Of a stretch of DNA of 64,000 bases, positions 36,521 through 45,877 are shown piece by piece; position 1 is the stretch's first letter, and every line of letters begins with the position of its first letter. The notes below the pieces were generated by a model. It had not been told where the DNA came from and did not search any database. It saw only the letters and a list, made by a program, of their open reading frames with translations. Source of the DNA: Bacteroides sp. (GTDB taxonomy: Bacteria > Bacteroidota > Bacteroidia > Bacteroidales > Bacteroidaceae); contig NZ_JASLER010000054.1 in assembly GCF_030151085.1 (NCBI RefSeq), positions 1 through 64,000 on the forward strand, in the 5' to 3' direction. A program made the position numbers and the translations under genes.

Positions 36521-36630
36521 GTTGCCACCGGGAAGGATGGGATTCCCCGGTGTCGGAGGCAGTGTTCCTCGGTGCCGAACCCCTCGTTCCCCGGTGCCGG
36601 AGAAATGCACTCTTCAGAAGGTATTCCGGG
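36521..36630. repeat. GC-rich degenerate tandem repeat array, exact 22 bp period
   Basis: Five 22-bp units start at 36521, 36543, 36565, 36587 and 36609. The core TTCCCCGGTGTCGG / TTCCTCGGTGCCG / TTCCCCGGTGCCGG recurs in exact register, and the outer units are more diverged. The block is far richer in G and C than its surroundings. It lies between the regulator gene stop (36437) and a bidirectional terminator. Short open frames across it are by-products of the repeat. The rest of the 301-base gap shows only the terminator. Confidence 0.85.
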
Positions 36631-36681
36631 CAGGTTCAAATTCTTTCCCGTTATACACACTTATCTCAAGCTTAGATTTAA

Positions 36682-36720
36682 AAAAGGGATGTCTGAAATG
36701 AATTCATAGACACCCCTTTT
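36682..36720. terminator. Bidirectional terminator between HTCS and GH36 genes
   Basis: AAAAGGG-A-TGTCT and AGACA-C-CCCTTTT form a stem with one mismatch. It has T-runs on both strands and lies between two convergent genes, so it can end both transcripts. Confidence 0.8.
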
Positions 36721-36738
36721 GTTTGTTACTACTATTTC

Positions 36739-38532
36739 TTAACGAGGGTATTCTACCTCATACAAATTCAGTCTACAATATTGACTATTTCCATCTACAG
36801 TGGTGCAGCTAATTTCTAAAGGTTGGTTACCCTTTACGTCATCTGCTAAAATTTCGGCAACAGCCCATGACAGACCGCACCAAATCATCTTATCATGTGA
36901 TTTCATTATTGGAAGTAAGCGTTTGCCTTGTCGTACTTCTATATTAAAAAAACGGCCCATTTTTATTCCCGATGGTGGAGCACCTCCCCATGAGCGAAAT
37001 GCTTTTCCCTGTTCGTCTAACTGCTGAAATAATATACGCACCGTCTTTCCTGCTGAAGGGGTGTAATGGGCTTGCAAAGTATGTTCATCTTTCTTTTGGA
37101 CATTGATTTCTACTTGCTGGATGGTTTCTGGTATGATAATGTCTTTTTCAATACCCAAGTCATAGGGGGAAGTATTGAATTTGCCAAAACCGATAACTGC
37201 CATTTGTTCCGGTCCTAATTCTATACTATCTCCTTTTAAAACGGGTATATAACCATTATCTCTGAAAAGGATCCGTCCTTCTCCTATAGCTTCCGGCAGG
37301 ATAAATTTGGCTTTACTTTGTGAGGCATTGACTATTGTATAAAGATTGCCTCCATCGGTAGAAGCCATATATCCGTATGGCAACGCTTTACCCGGTATAG
37401 AACCAAATGCGGAAATGCGTCCGTATTGCTGTACATTCAAGTATAGCCGTTGTACTTTGCTCATCCAGCGGACCTCTTCGTCACTTAGCAAATCAATGTT
37501 TCCATGACATACATTCAGCCAACCGCCACGTGCCATAGTCAAAATCATCATTCCTTTCCAAGCATTCAATGCTCTGTTATAACAAGTACCTGTGGTGCCA
37601 ATCATGAAGGCGCAATTGTCTATGCGTTGAATAGGAAGTCCATTAAATAAATATTGGAAAGTCATGTGATCTGAATACAAATCTTGCGAACGCCAAAAGT
37701 TCATCATAGGAACATCCGATAATCGGGGATCACCGCAATACATCGTATCAAATATTTCCAGCCAACGCAGGTCTACAGTCTTGTGAAATGGCGTAACTGT
37801 ATTTTCCATATCCCCTCCAAATCCATTATATCCGATGAAAAGTACATCCGGATTCTTATAACGAAATTCCTTGATGGCTAATATAAATGCATTTCGGTTC
37901 TGTTCCTCTATCTCAGAAGGTAACATAGTACATTTGACCTCAGGTGTTGCTGCATCAAAGTAGGCAAAATCAAATTTAAACATCTTAATGCCCATATCGG
38001 CATACATTTGCAACGTTTCCATCAAGTGAGACAGATACCCACCTCTGAATAAGCATAATGTAGTTCTCTCTTCTGATACAGAACCTTCCCATTCGGGAAT
38101 AGGTTTCATCGTGGTTGCCGGGCCTCCTATACGCAACAGGTTGGTGGAGAACCATAATCCAGGTTTGATATCTTCTTTTTTGCAAGCTTCTAACCAACGT
38201 TTAGGACCTTCGGGCCAACGATCCGACCGCCACTTGCGATACCCTTCGTTTACATCGAACCAGAAAGCATCCATCATATAATAATCTACTTGTACACCTA
38301 AGTTCTTCAAGCGTACAATGTGCTCCAACTCTTTCATAGCCAATGCTTCGTCCAATGGTATATTATCAGACAATTCATCATAAGCAGACCAGTTGTTGTA
38401 AACAAACAATGGTTTATCAAGCCGTGCGGCTTTGTTTTTATTCCATGCACTAAATTCATTCTGTGCCAAACAAAGGGAGAACGTACATAGCCATAGTAGT
38501 AATACACTGATTATACATTTCTTATAAAACAT
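36739..38532 (-). CDS. GH36/GH27-like (clan GH-D) exported alpha-galactosidase-type enzyme
   Basis: A 597-residue protein with a signal peptide ending at LCLAQN. The barrel begins LFVYNNWSAYDEL and VQVDYYMMDAFWF, the start seen in clan GH-D. The likely nucleophile is Asp188 in MFKFDFAYFD, the K-x-D context of the clan, and the likely acid/base is Asp284 in NFWRSQDLY, matching the clan R-x-S-x-D context. These support a retaining alpha-galactosidase or alpha-N-acetylgalactosaminidase type of reaction, though the exact family is uncertain. It lies 44 bases downstream of the GH3 gene on the same strand, forming a two-gene operon separate from the main PUL. Confidence 0.7.
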   Translation of the reverse strand: MFYKKCIISVLLLWLCTFSLCLAQNEFSAWNKNKAARLDKPLFVYNNWSAYDELSDNIPLDEALAMKELEHIVRLKNLGVQVDYYMMDAFWFDVNEGYRKWRSDRWPEGPKRWLEACKKEDIKPGLWFSTNLLRIGGPATTMKPIPEWEGSVSEERTTLCLFRGGYLSHLMETLQMYADMGIKMFKFDFAYFDAATPEVKCTMLPSEIEEQNRNAFILAIKEFRYKNPDVLFIGYNGFGGDMENTVTPFHKTVDLRWLEIFDTMYCGDPRLSDVPMMNFWRSQDLYSDHMTFQYLFNGLPIQRIDNCAFMIGTTGTCYNRALNAWKGMMILTMARGGWLNVCHGNIDLLSDEEVRWMSKVQRLYLNVQQYGRISAFGSIPGKALPYGYMASTDGGNLYTIVNASQSKAKFILPEAIGEGRILFRDNGYIPVLKGDSIELGPEQMAVIGFGKFNTSPYDLGIEKDIIIPETIQQVEINVQKKDEHTLQAHYTPSAGKTVRILFQQLDEQGKAFRSWGGAPPSGIKMGRFFNIEVRQGKRLLPIMKSHDKMIWCGLSWAVAEILADDVKGNQPLEISCTTVDGNSQYCRLNLYEVEYPR

Positions 38533-38576
38533 ATTTTTTTTGCTTTTTAACGGTTTTCTATTAAAAGTGAAATACT

Positions 38577-40790
38577 TTATTCCGGTTGCGAGGGCATGAC
38601 TTCAAATACCAGCTTTTTATCGCCTACTTGTACAACGAATTCTCCATCTTCCAGAAAGCGGTGTCCCGTTGCGTCTGCATAACTCAGATCACGCACAGGA
38701 TCTATCTCAAATAGGAAGACTTTGCTCTCACCTGCTTCTAATGACTGTTTCTCAAAGAACTTGAGTTCTTTTATCGGACGAGAAACTGAGCAAACCGGAT
38801 CAGAAATATACCATAACACCGTTTCCTTTCCCGCCACCTTTCCGGTATTGGTCACAGTAACTTCAGCAGAAATCCTTTCTCCCTTGTTTATTTTTCGGGA
38901 TGAAAGCTTCGCATTGGAGTAAGTAAATGTAGTATAACTCAATCCATAACCGAAAGGATACATAGGTTCGGTCGAGATATCTTGATAGTCTCCCATAGCA
39001 TCAAACGGACGGGCAGGTTGTCGCATATTATAATAGATAGGGATCTGCCCCGTAGACCGTGGAAAAGTAATGGATAGTTTCCCCGAAGGATTCACCTCAC
39101 CTGCCAGAATCTTTGCTAACGGAGTACCTCCTGCAATACCTGGCTGCCACATCTCAATGATTGCATTGACCTGTGGCTCCAATCGGGATAGATCAAGCGG
39201 ACGACCATTGGAAAGAAGCAGTACAATTGGCTTGTTCGCCCGCTTTAGCTGTAGGAGCAGTTTCTCTTGAATAGCCGGCAAAGCTATAGTAGAGCGTGAA
39301 GCATTCTCCCCACTCCACTGCTTGGACTCTCCCAGACACACGACTATCAGATCGGCTGCTTTGCCTGTTTGTAAAGCAGTAGAAAAACCAGACTCATTTT
39401 CTCCATCTAATGCACATCCCTGCGTATAACTCAGTTGAATTTTAGCCCCGAATACTTTCTGCATCCCTTCATATATCGTTTCCACATCTTCTTCCTGACC
39501 CTTGAAAGCCCAAGCTCCCAATAGATTGGATTTATCCTTCGCCAAGGGGCCTATCACCGCAATCTTCCTGACTGTTGAAGAAAGAGGCAACAGATTATTA
39601 TTATTCTTCAATAATACCATTGATTCTTCTGACAAACCAGCCGCTAAAGTAACATCTTCATTTTGTAGATAACGGTCTGATTCATTTAACTCTTTTGTAT
39701 AAGGTTCATCAAACAATCCTAAACGAAACTTTAACCGAAGTATGCGGACAACAGCATCATCTACATGTGCAATTGAAATTCTCTTCTCTGCAATAAGCTG
39801 TTCTAAATACTCATAATATAAATTATCGCGCATATCCATTTCTACTCCTGCCTGAAAAGCCTTGTAAGCAGCATCTTTCTTATCTTTGGCCACTCCTTGG
39901 TAAATCAATTGTTCAATAGCATTCCAATCCGATACAACGAAGCCATCAAACTGCCACTTCTTTTTCAAAATATCAGTCAATATATATTGATTTGCAGTGG
40001 CAGGTATACCACTTATATCATTAAAAGCACTCATTAGGGTGACCGCACCTGCTCTTACACATGCTTCATAGGGTGGTAAATAGGTTTCCCACAGAGTCTG
40101 AGCCGATATATCTGTATATCTGTAGTCGCGACCACCTTCGGATGCCCCATAGCCAACAAAGTGTTTTAGACAAGCAGCTATGGAATAAGGATCAGACAAG
40201 TTTTTACCCTGATATCCTTTCACTGATGCTACTCCCAAAATAGCATTCAGATAGGGGTCTTCTCCATAACATTCGGAGATACGTCCCCAACGAGGATCTC
40301 TAGCCACATCAATCATTGGAGAGAATGTCCAGTCAATGCCCGATAACACAGCTTCTTTGGCAGCTATTCGGCAAGCTTGAGTCACTAATTCAGGATTAAA
40401 ACTACAAGCCTGAGCCAACGAGATAGGGTATACAGTACGTAATCCATGGATCACATCAAACCCGAAAAGAATAGGTATTCCAAGACGGGATTCCTCCATT
40501 GCTTTCCGCTGAATCTGATTGCGTAATTTGGGATCAGTATGAAGATAAATTAATGAACCTATATCTGCAGGCAGGTTCTTCACTTCCGTGCCAATATTAT
40601 TAGGATTATCATTTTCTCCAAATGTATATTGGTTTAGTTGAAGTATCTTTTCATGTAAAGTCATCCGTTCTAACAGATCATTTACTCTAACTTCAATCGG
40701 TTGCTTCGCATCTTTGTAAATCAACTTCTGTCCCTGAATAACTAAGCAAGGATACAATGCTGATAACAATAAAATCAATAGTTTTTGCAT
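38577..40790 (-). CDS. GH3 beta-glucosidase-type enzyme
   Basis: An exported 737-residue GH3 enzyme with the usual three-part layout. The N-terminal barrel has LFGFDVIHGLRTVYP and AACLKHFVGYGASEGG, and the nucleophile is Asp288 (numbered from the chosen start) in FVVSDWNAIEQL. The second alpha/beta domain begins EESMVLLKNNN, and a fibronectin III-like domain ends the protein (MYPFGYGLSYTTF). I chose ATG 40790 (MQKLLILLL), which begins a signal peptide. The frame extends to 40814, but the TAAATTTG promoter element at 40822-40829 would leave no leader for that start. GH3 enzymes mostly remove beta-linked glucose or xylose, and the linkage cannot be fixed from sequence. Confidence 0.93.
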   Translation of the reverse strand: MQKLLILLLSALYPCLVIQGQKLIYKDAKQPIEVRVNDLLERMTLHEKILQLNQYTFGENDNPNNIGTEVKNLPADIGSLIYLHTDPKLRNQIQRKAMEESRLGIPILFGFDVIHGLRTVYPISLAQACSFNPELVTQACRIAAKEAVLSGIDWTFSPMIDVARDPRWGRISECYGEDPYLNAILGVASVKGYQGKNLSDPYSIAACLKHFVGYGASEGGRDYRYTDISAQTLWETYLPPYEACVRAGAVTLMSAFNDISGIPATANQYILTDILKKKWQFDGFVVSDWNAIEQLIYQGVAKDKKDAAYKAFQAGVEMDMRDNLYYEYLEQLIAEKRISIAHVDDAVVRILRLKFRLGLFDEPYTKELNESDRYLQNEDVTLAAGLSEESMVLLKNNNNLLPLSSTVRKIAVIGPLAKDKSNLLGAWAFKGQEEDVETIYEGMQKVFGAKIQLSYTQGCALDGENESGFSTALQTGKAADLIVVCLGESKQWSGENASRSTIALPAIQEKLLLQLKRANKPIVLLLSNGRPLDLSRLEPQVNAIIEMWQPGIAGGTPLAKILAGEVNPSGKLSITFPRSTGQIPIYYNMRQPARPFDAMGDYQDISTEPMYPFGYGLSYTTFTYSNAKLSSRKINKGERISAEVTVTNTGKVAGKETVLWYISDPVCSVSRPIKELKFFEKQSLEAGESKVFLFEIDPVRDLSYADATGHRFLEDGEFVVQVGDKKLVFEVMPSQPE

Positions 40791-40821
40791 AGTACTTCTA
40801 TTTATGAATTTCAATCAATGG

Positions 40822-40829
40822 CAAATTTA
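40822..40829 (-). promoter_or_regulatory. -7 promoter element of the GH3-GH36 operon
   Basis: TAAATTTG on the minus strand is an exact TAnnTTTG match about 32 bases upstream of the chosen GH3 start codon. No clear -33 TTTG is present, which is common for activator-dependent promoters. Confidence 0.55.
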
Positions 40830-41178
40830 GGTCTATAAATTATAACGAAATAACATAAAGCCACTTGATAATAACACAATACTCCACTGTAGGCTTATTA
40901 CTACTATAATTCTAATACTAACCTCCTATTTTCACGATTAATACAGCCAATAACAAAGACTCTCCACTTGTAAAAAAAATAATTCCTTTTTTTCTGCAAC
41001 ATAATAGTATTTCTAATTGTTATAATTACGGAAATCAACCAATTACGAACAATCAAATAAGCAGTATCATGAACAAGATTCTTTAAAGTAAAGTCTATAC
41101 TATGCCTTAATGAGCCTGTTATTCAGTCTCAACAATTATACATCAACCAAAAAGTCGCAATTTTAACTGCATTATTAT
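40830..41178. other. Divergent intergenic region without a gene
   Basis: The AT-rich gap between the GH3 gene and the hybrid kinase gene shows no open frame of note, no RNA gene and no periodic repeat. AATTACG occurs twice 17 bases apart near 41026 and 41041; its significance is unclear. The kinase promoter was not recognised. Confidence 0.5.
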
Positions 41179-43212
41179 ATGACAACTATATTTATTTTAA
41201 CAGCACTGACTATACTATTATTCATCACCACAGTGTCCTTGTACACACTCTATAGTCGCTTAAAACATCAATGGAATAATTCAAATGAGAAAGTTGAATT
41301 GATTGCTATCCGTAAGAAATTGGAACTAGCAATTGGTGCAGCAGACATCTCTATTTGGTCCTACAATTGCGAAGAACAAATATTTAATGCATTATATGGA
41401 AAATTAAGATCGCAGACCAGCGTTAAATACAGCAGGTTACTGAAATTGATTATTGAACCGTATCGTACTAATTTTGAAGTTGCCCTTTCCCGCCTTAGTA
41501 ATAATCTATCGCAGAAAGAAGTTTGTGTCTGCAAGATACATGATAAAGAAAGTAACTCAGACATGTATTTCGAAACTCAAATGACAGTATCCGAATATAG
41601 TGATGACAATACTGTTAAAAGTATTGTAGGCACCCTCAAAGACGTAACTCATCAATATCTGCATAATGAAGAACTTGAGAACAAAGACAAAAAAGTAAAA
41701 CTTGCCATCCAGACCAGTGGTTTGGTACAGTGGGAATATGATAATATCACCCATCTGTTCAATTCAAGCAATGAGCATATCAAAGGCTCAGAAAGCATAC
41801 TTACTTCCGAAGATTACTTCAATGCCGTTCATCCTGATGATAAAGAGCGGGTAAAAGACATTATCGACACTATGAATGAAGGCCGTGATGAAACACTCTT
41901 GTTCCATAAGCGCCTGAGATATTCTGATAATGACAATTGGCATTATACTACGGTATACGGTACTCCTTTTGAAAAAGATCAGAACGGGAAAGTTATCAAG
42001 TACATCGGTTTCCGCCGCGACGACACCGAGTGGAAAAACATCAACGAACGTCTGGAAGAAGAAAAGATGAAAGCCCAGGAAGCTGACAAACTTAAATCGG
42101 CATTCCTTGCCAATATGAGCCATGAAATCCGTACACCACTCAATGCTATTGTGGGATTCTCACAGCTATTGATGACCACCAATGATCAGGAAGAACGGGA
42201 TGAATTTGCCCAAATCATCAACGTAAACAATGATTTGCTTTTAAGATTAATCAACGATATTCTCGACCTCTCAAAGTTAGAGTCGGGTATGATGGAACTG
42301 AAGCGTGAAACCTTTGACTTGGCTTCTTTCTTCGATGATTTTGCAACTTCAATGAAGCAGCGCATCACCAATCCGGATGTCGAATTCCGTATCGTAAATC
42401 CTTACCGCAAATGTATCGTGCATCTGGACAAGAACCGTTTGGCACAGATATTAACCAACTTTGCCACCAATGCCATCAAATACACCCCGAAAGGATACAT
42501 CAAAATAGGATATGAATATATGGACAAAGGGCTCCGTCTTTATGTGGAAGATACCGGTATCGGCATTCCCAAAGAGAAGCAACACCTCATCTTCCAACGT
42601 TTCGAAAAATTGGATGATTTTGCCCAAGGTACCGGTTTAGGTCTTTCTATTTGCAAAGCCATCTCCGATGCTGTAGGAGGACGCATAGGTTTCGAATCAG
42701 AATATGGGAGAGGCTCCACCTTTTGGGCTTGGAATGGTTGTGAAGCGGAGATAGAGCTGAAGGAAGCAGAAATGGTGGCACCGGCCATTCTGTCCATTCC
42801 TCTAACATTATCCAAATCGTCCAGCACGGATCATGATTTTCTTAAAGATCAGTATATATTAGTTGCAGAAGACAAAGACAGCAATTACCTATTACTGAAA
42901 TCTTTGTTGAAAAATGCACATATAGACCGAGCAATCAATGGAATCGAAGCAGTAGAAATGGCAAGAATGAATCCTTACTCACTGATTCTTATGGACATAC
43001 GTATGCCTCGTATGGATGGACTGGAAGCCACTCGCAGAATACGTATCTTCGACAAAGACATCCCTATTATTGCCGTTACAGCTAATGCCTTCAATTCCGA
43101 CCGAGTGAATGCCTTGGAAGCAGGCTGCAATGAATATCTTACTAAGCCTGTCAAGAAACAGGAGTTACTTAGCATAGTGGAAAGTACGATGTATAACCAC
43201 GCATATTTATAA
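41179..43212 (+). CDS. PAS-containing hybrid sensor histidine kinase
   Basis: A 677-residue membrane kinase. One N-terminal membrane helix (residues 3-24) is followed by two PAS-like domains (about 45-160 and 165-290). A short coiled linker leads to the HisKA domain with His315 in FLANMSHEIRTPLN, then the ATPase domain (NFATNAIKYTPKG; GTGLGLSICKAI). A C-terminal receiver (about 555-670) has phospho-acceptor Asp606 in LILMDIRMPRMDG. There is no DNA-binding domain and no separate response regulator gene nearby, so output must go through another protein. It is divergent from the GH3-GH36 operon, but control of that operon is only a guess. Confidence 0.9.
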   Translation: MTTIFILTALTILLFITTVSLYTLYSRLKHQWNNSNEKVELIAIRKKLELAIGAADISIWSYNCEEQIFNALYGKLRSQTSVKYSRLLKLIIEPYRTNFEVALSRLSNNLSQKEVCVCKIHDKESNSDMYFETQMTVSEYSDDNTVKSIVGTLKDVTHQYLHNEELENKDKKVKLAIQTSGLVQWEYDNITHLFNSSNEHIKGSESILTSEDYFNAVHPDDKERVKDIIDTMNEGRDETLLFHKRLRYSDNDNWHYTTVYGTPFEKDQNGKVIKYIGFRRDDTEWKNINERLEEEKMKAQEADKLKSAFLANMSHEIRTPLNAIVGFSQLLMTTNDQEERDEFAQIINVNNDLLLRLINDILDLSKLESGMMELKRETFDLASFFDDFATSMKQRITNPDVEFRIVNPYRKCIVHLDKNRLAQILTNFATNAIKYTPKGYIKIGYEYMDKGLRLYVEDTGIGIPKEKQHLIFQRFEKLDDFAQGTGLGLSICKAISDAVGGRIGFESEYGRGSTFWAWNGCEAEIELKEAEMVAPAILSIPLTLSKSSSTDHDFLKDQYILVAEDKDSNYLLLKSLLKNAHIDRAINGIEAVEMARMNPYSLILMDIRMPRMDGLEATRRIRIFDKDIPIIAVTANAFNSDRVNALEAGCNEYLTKPVKKQELLSIVESTMYNHAYL

Positions 43213-43225
43213 TTAACACACCTAG

Positions 43226-43275
43226 AAATGAAGAATTAGGCAATGCAACGGTATTGTATTCCTAATTCTTCATTT
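43226..43275 (+). terminator. Long hairpin after the hybrid kinase gene
   Basis: AAATGAAGAATTAGG (43226-43240) and CCTAATTCTTCATTT (43261-43275) are perfect 15-bp reverse complements with a 20-base loop. It begins 14 bases after the stop codon and runs into AT-rich sequence with TTAATTCTTAATT repeats. It acts as a plausible terminator, although the T-tract is weak. Confidence 0.6.
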
Positions 43276-43303
43276 ATCATTCTTAATTCTTAATTATTTC
43301 GAG

Positions 43304-43311
43304 TATCTTTG
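43304..43311 (+). promoter_or_regulatory. trpS: -7 promoter element of trpS
   Basis: TATCTTTG is an exact TAnnTTTG match 33 bases before the trpS start codon. No -33 TTTG is seen. Confidence 0.55.
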
Positions 43312-43343
43312 TGACGTTTTTTAAATCATAAGGATACATAAGA

Positions 43344-44438
43344 ATGGGAAAAGAAAAGATTATACTTACAGGCGACCGCCCTACCGGACGCTTGCACATC
43401 GGACACTACGTAGGATCGTTAAGAAGAAGAGTTGAACTACAAAACTCCGGATTATTCGATAAGATTTTTGTTTTTATTGCGGACGCACAGGCTCTGACAG
43501 ACAATGTAGACAACCCCGAAAAAGTGCGCCAAAATGTAATTGAAGTTGCATTGGACTATATGGCTGTAGGCTTAGACCCTACCAAATCCACTATTTTCAT
43601 TCAATCGCAAATAGCAGAACTCTGCGAACTCACCTTCTATTATATGAATATGGTGACCGTATCTCGTCTGCAACGTAACCCAACAGTTAAGACTGAGATA
43701 CAGATGCGCAACTTCGAAGCAAGCATCCCAGTAGGTTTCTTCACCTATCCCATCAGTCAGACGGCAGATATAACTGCGTTTAAAGCAACTACTGTTCCCG
43801 TAGGAGAAGATCAAGAACCGATGCTGGAACAGGCACGTGAGATCGTCCGTCGTTTTAACTTCATATACGGCGAAACATTGGTTGAACCGGAAATCCTGTT
43901 ACCGGACAATGCAGCATGTCTGCGTTTGCCGGGAACCGACGGAAAAGCCAAGATGAGTAAATCATTGGGTAATTGCATTTATCTCTCCGACACTGCCGAC
44001 GAAGTACAGAAGAAAGTGAAGAGTATGTATACCGATCCTGACCATCTGCGTGTACAAGACCCGGGTAAACTTGAAGGTAACACTGTATTCACTTACTTGG
44101 ATGCTTTCTGCCGTCCAGAACATTTTGGACTTTACCTGCCCGATTATCCGAATCTGGAAGAGTTGAAAGCTCACTATCAACGTGGTGGTTTGGGTGACAT
44201 GAAGGTGAAGAATTTCCTCAACTCCATCATGCAAGAGACTTTAGAGCCCATCCGTAACCGTCGCAAGGTATTTGAAAAAGATATACCTGCCATTTATGAT
44301 ATGTTGCAGAAAGGTTGCGAGACAGCAAGAGAAGCTGCGGCAGCTACCTTGGATGACGTTCGCAAAGCAATGAAAATCAATTATTTTGATGATGCTGAAT
44401 TGATAGCAGAACAAGTCAGGAAATTCAGTGGAGAATAA
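43344..44438 (+). CDS. trpS: Tryptophanyl-tRNA synthetase
   Basis: TrpS charges tRNA-Trp with tryptophan in the cytoplasm. The 364-residue protein has the class I HIGH motif at residues 18-21 (RLHIGHYVGSL), the specificity region (FVFIADAQALTDN, CELTFYYMNMV) and the KMSKS loop at about 203-207 (GKAKMSKSLGN). Its length is at the upper end for bacterial TrpS (330-360). The start follows AAGGATACATAAGA, an AT-rich Bacteroides ribosome-binding region. Single-gene unit ending at a bidirectional terminator shared with the OmpA-family gene. Confidence 0.97.
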   Translation: MGKEKIILTGDRPTGRLHIGHYVGSLRRRVELQNSGLFDKIFVFIADAQALTDNVDNPEKVRQNVIEVALDYMAVGLDPTKSTIFIQSQIAELCELTFYYMNMVTVSRLQRNPTVKTEIQMRNFEASIPVGFFTYPISQTADITAFKATTVPVGEDQEPMLEQAREIVRRFNFIYGETLVEPEILLPDNAACLRLPGTDGKAKMSKSLGNCIYLSDTADEVQKKVKSMYTDPDHLRVQDPGKLEGNTVFTYLDAFCRPEHFGLYLPDYPNLEELKAHYQRGGLGDMKVKNFLNSIMQETLEPIRNRRKVFEKDIPAIYDMLQKGCETAREAAAATLDDVRKAMKINYFDDAELIAEQVRKFSGE

Positions 44439-44483
44439 ATAGCAATCTAGAATAGCACTATATTCTTATTTATAAGATAATAA

Positions 44484-44524
44484 AAAGTGGGCTACATTTC
44501 CATTTAGGAAACGTAGCCCACTTT
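44484..44524. terminator. Bidirectional terminator between trpS and the OmpA-family gene
   Basis: AAAGTGGGCTAC-A-TTTCC and GGAAA-C-GTAGCCCACTTT form an 18-position stem with one mismatch and a five-base loop. A-runs and T-runs flank it, so it serves both convergent genes. Confidence 0.92.
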
Positions 44525-44546
44525 CTATTTATCTGTTATCAGTAAC

Positions 44547-45734
44547 TTATTCTGCAGATTTTACCAATACCACGCGGTTTAAGATAGGTTGACCGAACTT
44601 ATCGACACCACCATCAGCACTTACTTTCAAACGATCGGCAGAGATTCCGAAGTCTTTAACCAATACATTCACAACAGCTTGTGCACGCTTCAAACTCAAT
44701 GTTTGGTTGAATGACGGTGTACCGGTATAAGAGTCAGCATAGCCGTTGACTGTGTAAGTTGCATCCGGGAATTGTTTCATCTGATCAGCCAAGTAAGACA
44801 AGTTCATAACTTCACGTGGAGTTACATCAGCCGAACCAATTGTGAAGAATACAGTACGCGGTGCAATATCACTTTGAACAACAACTTCAGTTTCTGAAAC
44901 CTCAGCTACCGGTTGGTTCTGAGCAGCTACCAACGCATTCTGCAATTGCTGGTTATTAGCAGCTAATTGAGCCAGCTGTTCTTGCATGATAGCCAATTCT
45001 GCCTGAGAAATCAACTGAGGAATAGGACGATTGAAGCCACGTTTAGGGAAACGATAAGTCAGACCGAGAGTTGCACTCAATACACCATCGAATCCATGTT
45101 TGCCACCGACTTCACCATCAAATTTATCTTCTACACCCATTGCGCTCAACTCCAGGTTAATATCGATTGCATTCGAAATCCGGAAGCGATTGATGATACC
45201 TGCGTTTACTGCTAGAGCTTCGCGCTGAGGGCTTGAGTAATTGTGAGTAAACCCCGCTCCTAAATAAGGTATAATTTCGTATACACGATATTGATTGTAA
45301 CCTCCAAAAAGGGCATTCAAATTGAACATCACATCACCATGTAAGTTCATATAATCGAAACGCTGTTTGTAATAGCCATCCTTCATTTGGGTTCCTTTTA
45401 CATAAGGTGCACCTGCATCATACGTAAATCCTTTAGCTTGCAAACCGCTATATTGCACACGTAATCCCAATCCGGGAGTAAACCATTTACCGACAGCAAA
45501 ATTCAAAGTCGGGCTAATGCGATCACCAAAACTACCTGCTTGGTCATTATCTCCAAACATAGCAGAAGCACCGCCGCCAATAGAGAAGAACCAGTTATCC
45601 CAAAATGTATTAGTTAACACTCGATACTTGTCTTGTACCTGGATTTCCTCGAATCCGACGACTACTTCACTCTGCTGCGCAAAAGCAACAGAGGTTAAAC
45701 TGGACAATGCCAGAATCATTAGAATCTTTTTCAT
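44547..45734 (-). CDS. OmpA-family outer membrane protein
   Basis: A 395-residue envelope protein with a signal peptide ending at VAFAQQ. Residues ~45-235 form an eight-stranded-type membrane barrel (FFSIGGGASAMFGDND at the first strand, LGLTYRFPKRGF near the last). A Gln-rich helical linker (LAIMQEQLAQLAANNQQLQN) follows. Residues ~285-395 are the OmpA peptidoglycan-binding domain (VNGYADSYTGT, LSLKRAQAVVNVL, RVVLV). It anchors the outer membrane to the cell wall and is usually abundant in Bacteroides. The gene stands alone, with a bidirectional terminator after it. Its promoter was not clearly recognised. Confidence 0.93.
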   Translation of the reverse strand: MKKILMILALSSLTSVAFAQQSEVVVGFEEIQVQDKYRVLTNTFWDNWFFSIGGGASAMFGDNDQAGSFGDRISPTLNFAVGKWFTPGLGLRVQYSGLQAKGFTYDAGAPYVKGTQMKDGYYKQRFDYMNLHGDVMFNLNALFGGYNQYRVYEIIPYLGAGFTHNYSSPQREALAVNAGIINRFRISNAIDINLELSAMGVEDKFDGEVGGKHGFDGVLSATLGLTYRFPKRGFNRPIPQLISQAELAIMQEQLAQLAANNQQLQNALVAAQNQPVAEVSETEVVVQSDIAPRTVFFTIGSADVTPREVMNLSYLADQMKQFPDATYTVNGYADSYTGTPSFNQTLSLKRAQAVVNVLVKDFGISADRLKVSADGGVDKFGQPILNRVVLVKSAE

Positions 45735-45877
45735 ATACTTTAAATAGTTAAGTGGTTAATTGTTTTTCCAATCTTATAAACTGATATAAAAACACCAGTT
45801 GGACTAAAAAGTTCTGAAAATGTTTTTTTTTTGCTAAATATGAGTTCGAAAAATCTTCTATATAATACATAAAAAAC

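Noticed and set aside
36406..36709. Several open frames of 68-84 codons on both strands after the HTCS gene
   Set aside because: They overlap the GC-rich repeat array in different frames, and GC-rich repeats lack stop codons. None resembles a protein.
36738..43212. Horizontal transfer of the GH36/GH3/kinase block as a mobile element
   Set aside because: No integrase, transposase, direct-repeat boundary or tRNA target was found around it, and composition looks like the neighbours.
43226..43303. Mobile palindromic element (AAGAATTAGG palindrome with TTAATTCTT repeats)
   Set aside because: It resembles simple repeats found often in Bacteroides intergenic DNA, but a single copy here gives no evidence of mobility. 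It is recorded only as a likely terminator.
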